A DNA stretch of 6,939 nt from contig CALHGI010000248.1 in assembly GCA_938029995.1 (NCBI GenBank), forward strand, positions 1 to 6,939, written 5' to 3'. Numbering within the stretch: position 1 is the stretch's first letter; every line of letters begins with the position of its first letter. The notes beneath the pieces are model-generated. The model was not told the origin of the DNA. It saw only the letters and a list, made by a program, of their open reading frames with translations, and searched no databases. The stretch is from an uncultured cyanobacterium. Lineage in GTDB: Bacteria > Cyanobacteriota > Cyanobacteriia > Phormidesmidales > Phormidesmidaceae. Shown here piece by piece: positions 5,277 to 6,939 of the stretch. The position numbers and the translations under genes were made by a program.

Positions 5277-6509
5277 TTATAGAGAAAAGCGTTCTGGGAA
5301 CAGGATAGCAAAATGTGACAAGGCGGCACGCCAATCTTTAATCGGTCGATTCCATTTTTTCGCGATGTTGTTCATCGCCAGATACATTAGCCTACAGACA
5401 GCAGCTTCATCTGGGAAAACGGCTTTCGTTTTAATCACCTTTCGCAGAGAGCGATTGAGGGATTCGATAGCATTGGTGGTATAGATCACCCGACGGATCT
5501 CCATGGGGTAATCGAAAATGGGAATTACATTCTCCCAATGACGAATCCAAATCTGGCTGATGGCTGGGTAGGCCTCATCCCATTTCTCAGCAAAGGCATC
5601 AAGGGCCGCTTCGGACTCCGCCAGGGTGGCGGCTTGGTATATTGGCTTGAGGTCTTTTGCGACAGCCTTTCGGTCTTTCCAGGGGACATATTTCATACAA
5701 TTCCGCATCAGGTGAACAATGCATAACTGCACTTGGGTTTGAGGATAAACCGCTTCGATGGCTTGGGGAAATCCTTTAAGGCCATCACAACAGGCAATCA
5801 GAATATCCTTCAAGCCTCTGTTTTTGAGGTCCGTGAGGACTTTCAACCAGAATTTAGCTCCTTCGGTTTCGGCTTCACCAATCCACAGACCCAGGAGTTG
5901 CTTTTCACCCTCTCGGTCGATGCCAAGGACCACGTAGACCGCTCGTTTGCTGACGCGCCCTGAGACTTTGATATTCACATACAAGGCATCGAGGTAGACA
6001 ATTGGGTAAATCTCATCAAGGGGACGAGCCTGCCACGCTTTAACATCGTCGCTAACGGTATCAATGACCTCGCTGATCACAGAGGCTGATATCGTGGCCC
6101 CGCCATACAATTCTTTGAGCTGAGCACTGATGTCACGGGTGCTCATCCCTCGAGCATACAGCGCCAGTATTTTTTCATCGAGCCCCGCGAGTCGACGTTG
6201 ATGTTTGGGGACCAGTATCGGCTCAAAACTGCTGTTGCGGTCCCGTGGAATCGAGAGTGCGAGTTCACCATCGTCCGATTGCACCGTTTTCTTCGAGCTG
6301 CCATTACGGCTATTTTTAGGCTGCTCATCGTCCGGACTCGATTGAAGATGGTGATTGAGTTCACCGGCTAATGCGCGTTCCACCAGACGCTTTTTGATTT
6401 GCTTCATCAGACCCGACTCGCCCAAAATATCGTCGGGTGTGGTGCAGTCTTCGAGTAATTCGTCTAGTAGTTCATCGACACGATTCGGTTCTTTTTTCTT
6501 ACGGGCCAT
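5277..6509 (-). CDS. IS256-family (Mutator-type) DDE transposase
   Basis: This 410-residue protein catalyses cut/copy transposition of the surrounding IS. It has full family length and no frameshift. A basic/acidic N-terminus with an ESGLMKQIKKRLVERALAGE helix (31-50) leads to the RDRNSSFEPILVPKHQRR stretch (89-106) and a DNA-binding segment LYARGMSTRDISAQLKELYG (117-136). The catalytic triad is D174 (YLDALYV), D242 (ACCDGLKGF) and E349 (TTNAIESLNRSLRK), with the family's C263-H266 (CIVH) between the second and third residues. The start is well supported: AGGAG (6522-6518) lies 8 bases before ATG 6509. The coding region fills nearly the whole element, leaving 7 bp to the left repeat and 32 bp to the right repeat. 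Expression would come from a promoter in or near the right end. Confidence 0.95.
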   Translation of the reverse strand: MARKKKEPNRVDELLDELLEDCTTPDDILGESGLMKQIKKRLVERALAGELNHHLQSSPDDEQPKNSRNGSSKKTVQSDDGELALSIPRDRNSSFEPILVPKHQRRLAGLDEKILALYARGMSTRDISAQLKELYGGATISASVISEVIDTVSDDVKAWQARPLDEIYPIVYLDALYVNIKVSGRVSKRAVYVVLGIDREGEKQLLGLWIGEAETEGAKFWLKVLTDLKNRGLKDILIACCDGLKGFPQAIEAVYPQTQVQLCIVHLMRNCMKYVPWKDRKAVAKDLKPIYQAATLAESEAALDAFAEKWDEAYPAISQIWIRHWENVIPIFDYPMEIRRVIYTTNAIESLNRSLRKVIKTKAVFPDEAAVCRLMYLAMNNIAKKWNRPIKDWRAALSHFAILFPERFSL

Positions 6510-6541
6510 GAGGCGATCTCCTGATGTACATGGATGATAGA

Positions 6542-6569
6542 TCGCTTACACAAAATTCTGTACAGTCTC
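6542..6569 (-). repeat. IS256-family right terminal inverted repeat
   Basis: On the minus strand it begins GAGACTGTACA and continues with the same GAATTTTGTGTAA core as the left end. It lies upstream of the transposase start, so it may carry part of the promoter. Confidence 0.85.
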
Positions 6570-6576
6570 CCTGTTT
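6570..6576. repeat. Target-site duplication, right copy (CCTGTTT)
   Basis: This is the exact partner of 5235-5241, immediately outside the right terminal inverted repeat. Confidence 0.7.
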
Positions 6577-6938
6577 TTCTTCCCCAACAGCACTCGTCGC
6601 TTCAATCAACAACCGCGCCAAGTCGATTTCCCCAACACCGGACGTCCCACCAGCAACACATGCTCCGGTGCATACTTCCGCACCCCATCTAAACCGCTCA
6701 ATCTTTTCCTTGGTTCCTTTCTTATCAGTCCTAGGTTCATCTGACTCAGCATCAGGTTTGTCTGACTTCCCATACTTGACCACCGTCTGTGCCATCAACC
6801 CCAAATCCATAAACAGGATCTCCGGCTCCGCCCTATCCTTTTCAACCGAAGCTCGATCGACCCGGTAAACGTATACACCCGCCACCACTGGGCATATTTC
6901 TCACAAGCCGACTCCAAATAAGGCTGACAATCGACCAT
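6570..6938 (-). pseudogene. Decayed 5' end of a NACHT-family STAND NTPase gene, cut by the IS
   Basis: Family sequence can be read only by changing frame three times. From ATG 6938 the first frame gives MVDCQPYLESACEKYAQWW then RVYTFT, the usual N-terminus of cyanobacterial NACHT NTPases. Near 6862 the frame changes to one giving AEPEILFMDLGLMAQTVV and later KEKIERF (to about 6691). A third frame gives LDGVRKYAPEHVLLVGRP then VLGKST (6692 to about 6640), which includes Walker A (G-R-P-x-x-G-K-S-T). The second frame then resumes with LARLLIEATSAVGEEK up to the IS edge. Each frame meets stops if read alone. With the IS removed, the frame ends at a TAA (5229-5227) after four more codons, so the NACHT core, C-terminal repeats and the rest are absent. 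Intact relatives are STAND-type sensors, some with antiviral roles. The family call rests on remembered motifs, not a search. Confidence 0.68.
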
Positions 6939-6939
6939 C

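Larger units (their letters stand above)
5242..6569 (-). mobile_element. Complete IS256-family insertion sequence (about 1328 bp)
   Basis: The ends were set from the sequence. 28-bp terminal inverted repeats (5242-5269 and 6542-6569) match at 22 of 28 positions, and each is flanked by CCTGTTT. The only gene inside is an intact DDE transposase on the minus strand. Length, end structure and transposase are normal for the IS256 (Mutator-like) family. It lies between the end of the isoaspartyl peptidase gene and a decayed NACHT-type gene, in the relic's 3' end. It looks potentially functional. Confidence 0.9.

Noticed and set aside
6524..6868. 114-codon plus-strand ORF over the right IS end and the relic
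   Set aside because: It is antisense to the NACHT relic and IS end; the Ser/Pro-rich translation matches no family pattern.
6499..6888. 129-codon minus-strand ORF running from the NACHT relic across the right IS end
   Set aside because: Only part of it carries family-like sequence. Its first residues are a wrong-frame reading of the NACHT N-terminus, the Walker A region lies in another frame, and its last ~20 residues are translated IS end. It is an artefact of frameshifts plus the insertion.

Overview
The window looks like chromosomal DNA of a cyanobacterium. This rests on a copy of the cyanobacterial HIP1 octamer (GCGATCGC, 690-697), on gene families common in that phylum (a TVP38-type VTT membrane protein, a stand-alone FecE-type ABC ATPase, a plant-type isoaspartyl peptidase, an N-terminal NACHT-NTPase signature) and on an IS256-type insertion sequence of a kind widespread there. 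I cannot name the genus. The palindrome CCATGG occurs 13 times in 6.9 kb against roughly 2 expected, far more than HIP1 itself.

Layout. 1-513 (+): the C-terminal part of a cyclic-nucleotide-binding-domain protein whose start lies before the window. 585-1289 (+): a VTT/TVP38 inner-membrane protein. 1342-2136 (+): an iron-siderophore/cobalamin-type ABC ATPase without its permease or binding protein. After a 71-bp convergent gap holding a GC-rich hairpin, 3332-2208 (-) encodes a stand-alone ATP-grasp ligase. Next is a 520-bp region without a convincing gene but rich in structure: a perfect 10-bp hairpin with an anti-Shine-Dalgarno-like loop, three copies of a small CCATGG-containing palindromic element and a 16-nt tandem duplication. 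4161-3853 (-) encodes a HigA-like HTH antitoxin with no toxin beside it. It is divergent from 4291-5220 (+), a complete isoaspartyl peptidase/L-asparaginase.

The right end is a mobile-element landscape. A complete IS256-family element of about 1328 bp (5242-6569) has 28-bp imperfect terminal inverted repeats, an intact DDE transposase on the minus strand and a matching 7-bp direct repeat at its edges. It sits in the wreck of a NACHT-family STAND NTPase gene (6938 to 6570, minus strand). The conserved start, linker and Walker A region of that gene can be read only by switching among three frames, and virtual excision of the IS shows the gene had already lost its 3' part.

There is little sign of a single operon pathway. 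The three left genes are co-directional and could be co-transcribed, but their families do not share a known pathway. The isoaspartyl peptidase would finish breakdown of isoaspartyl dipeptides, which in cyanobacteria include cyanophycin-derived beta-Asp-Arg. The HTH protein, the NACHT relic and the IS mark 3.3-6.9 kb as an accessory, turnover-prone interval.
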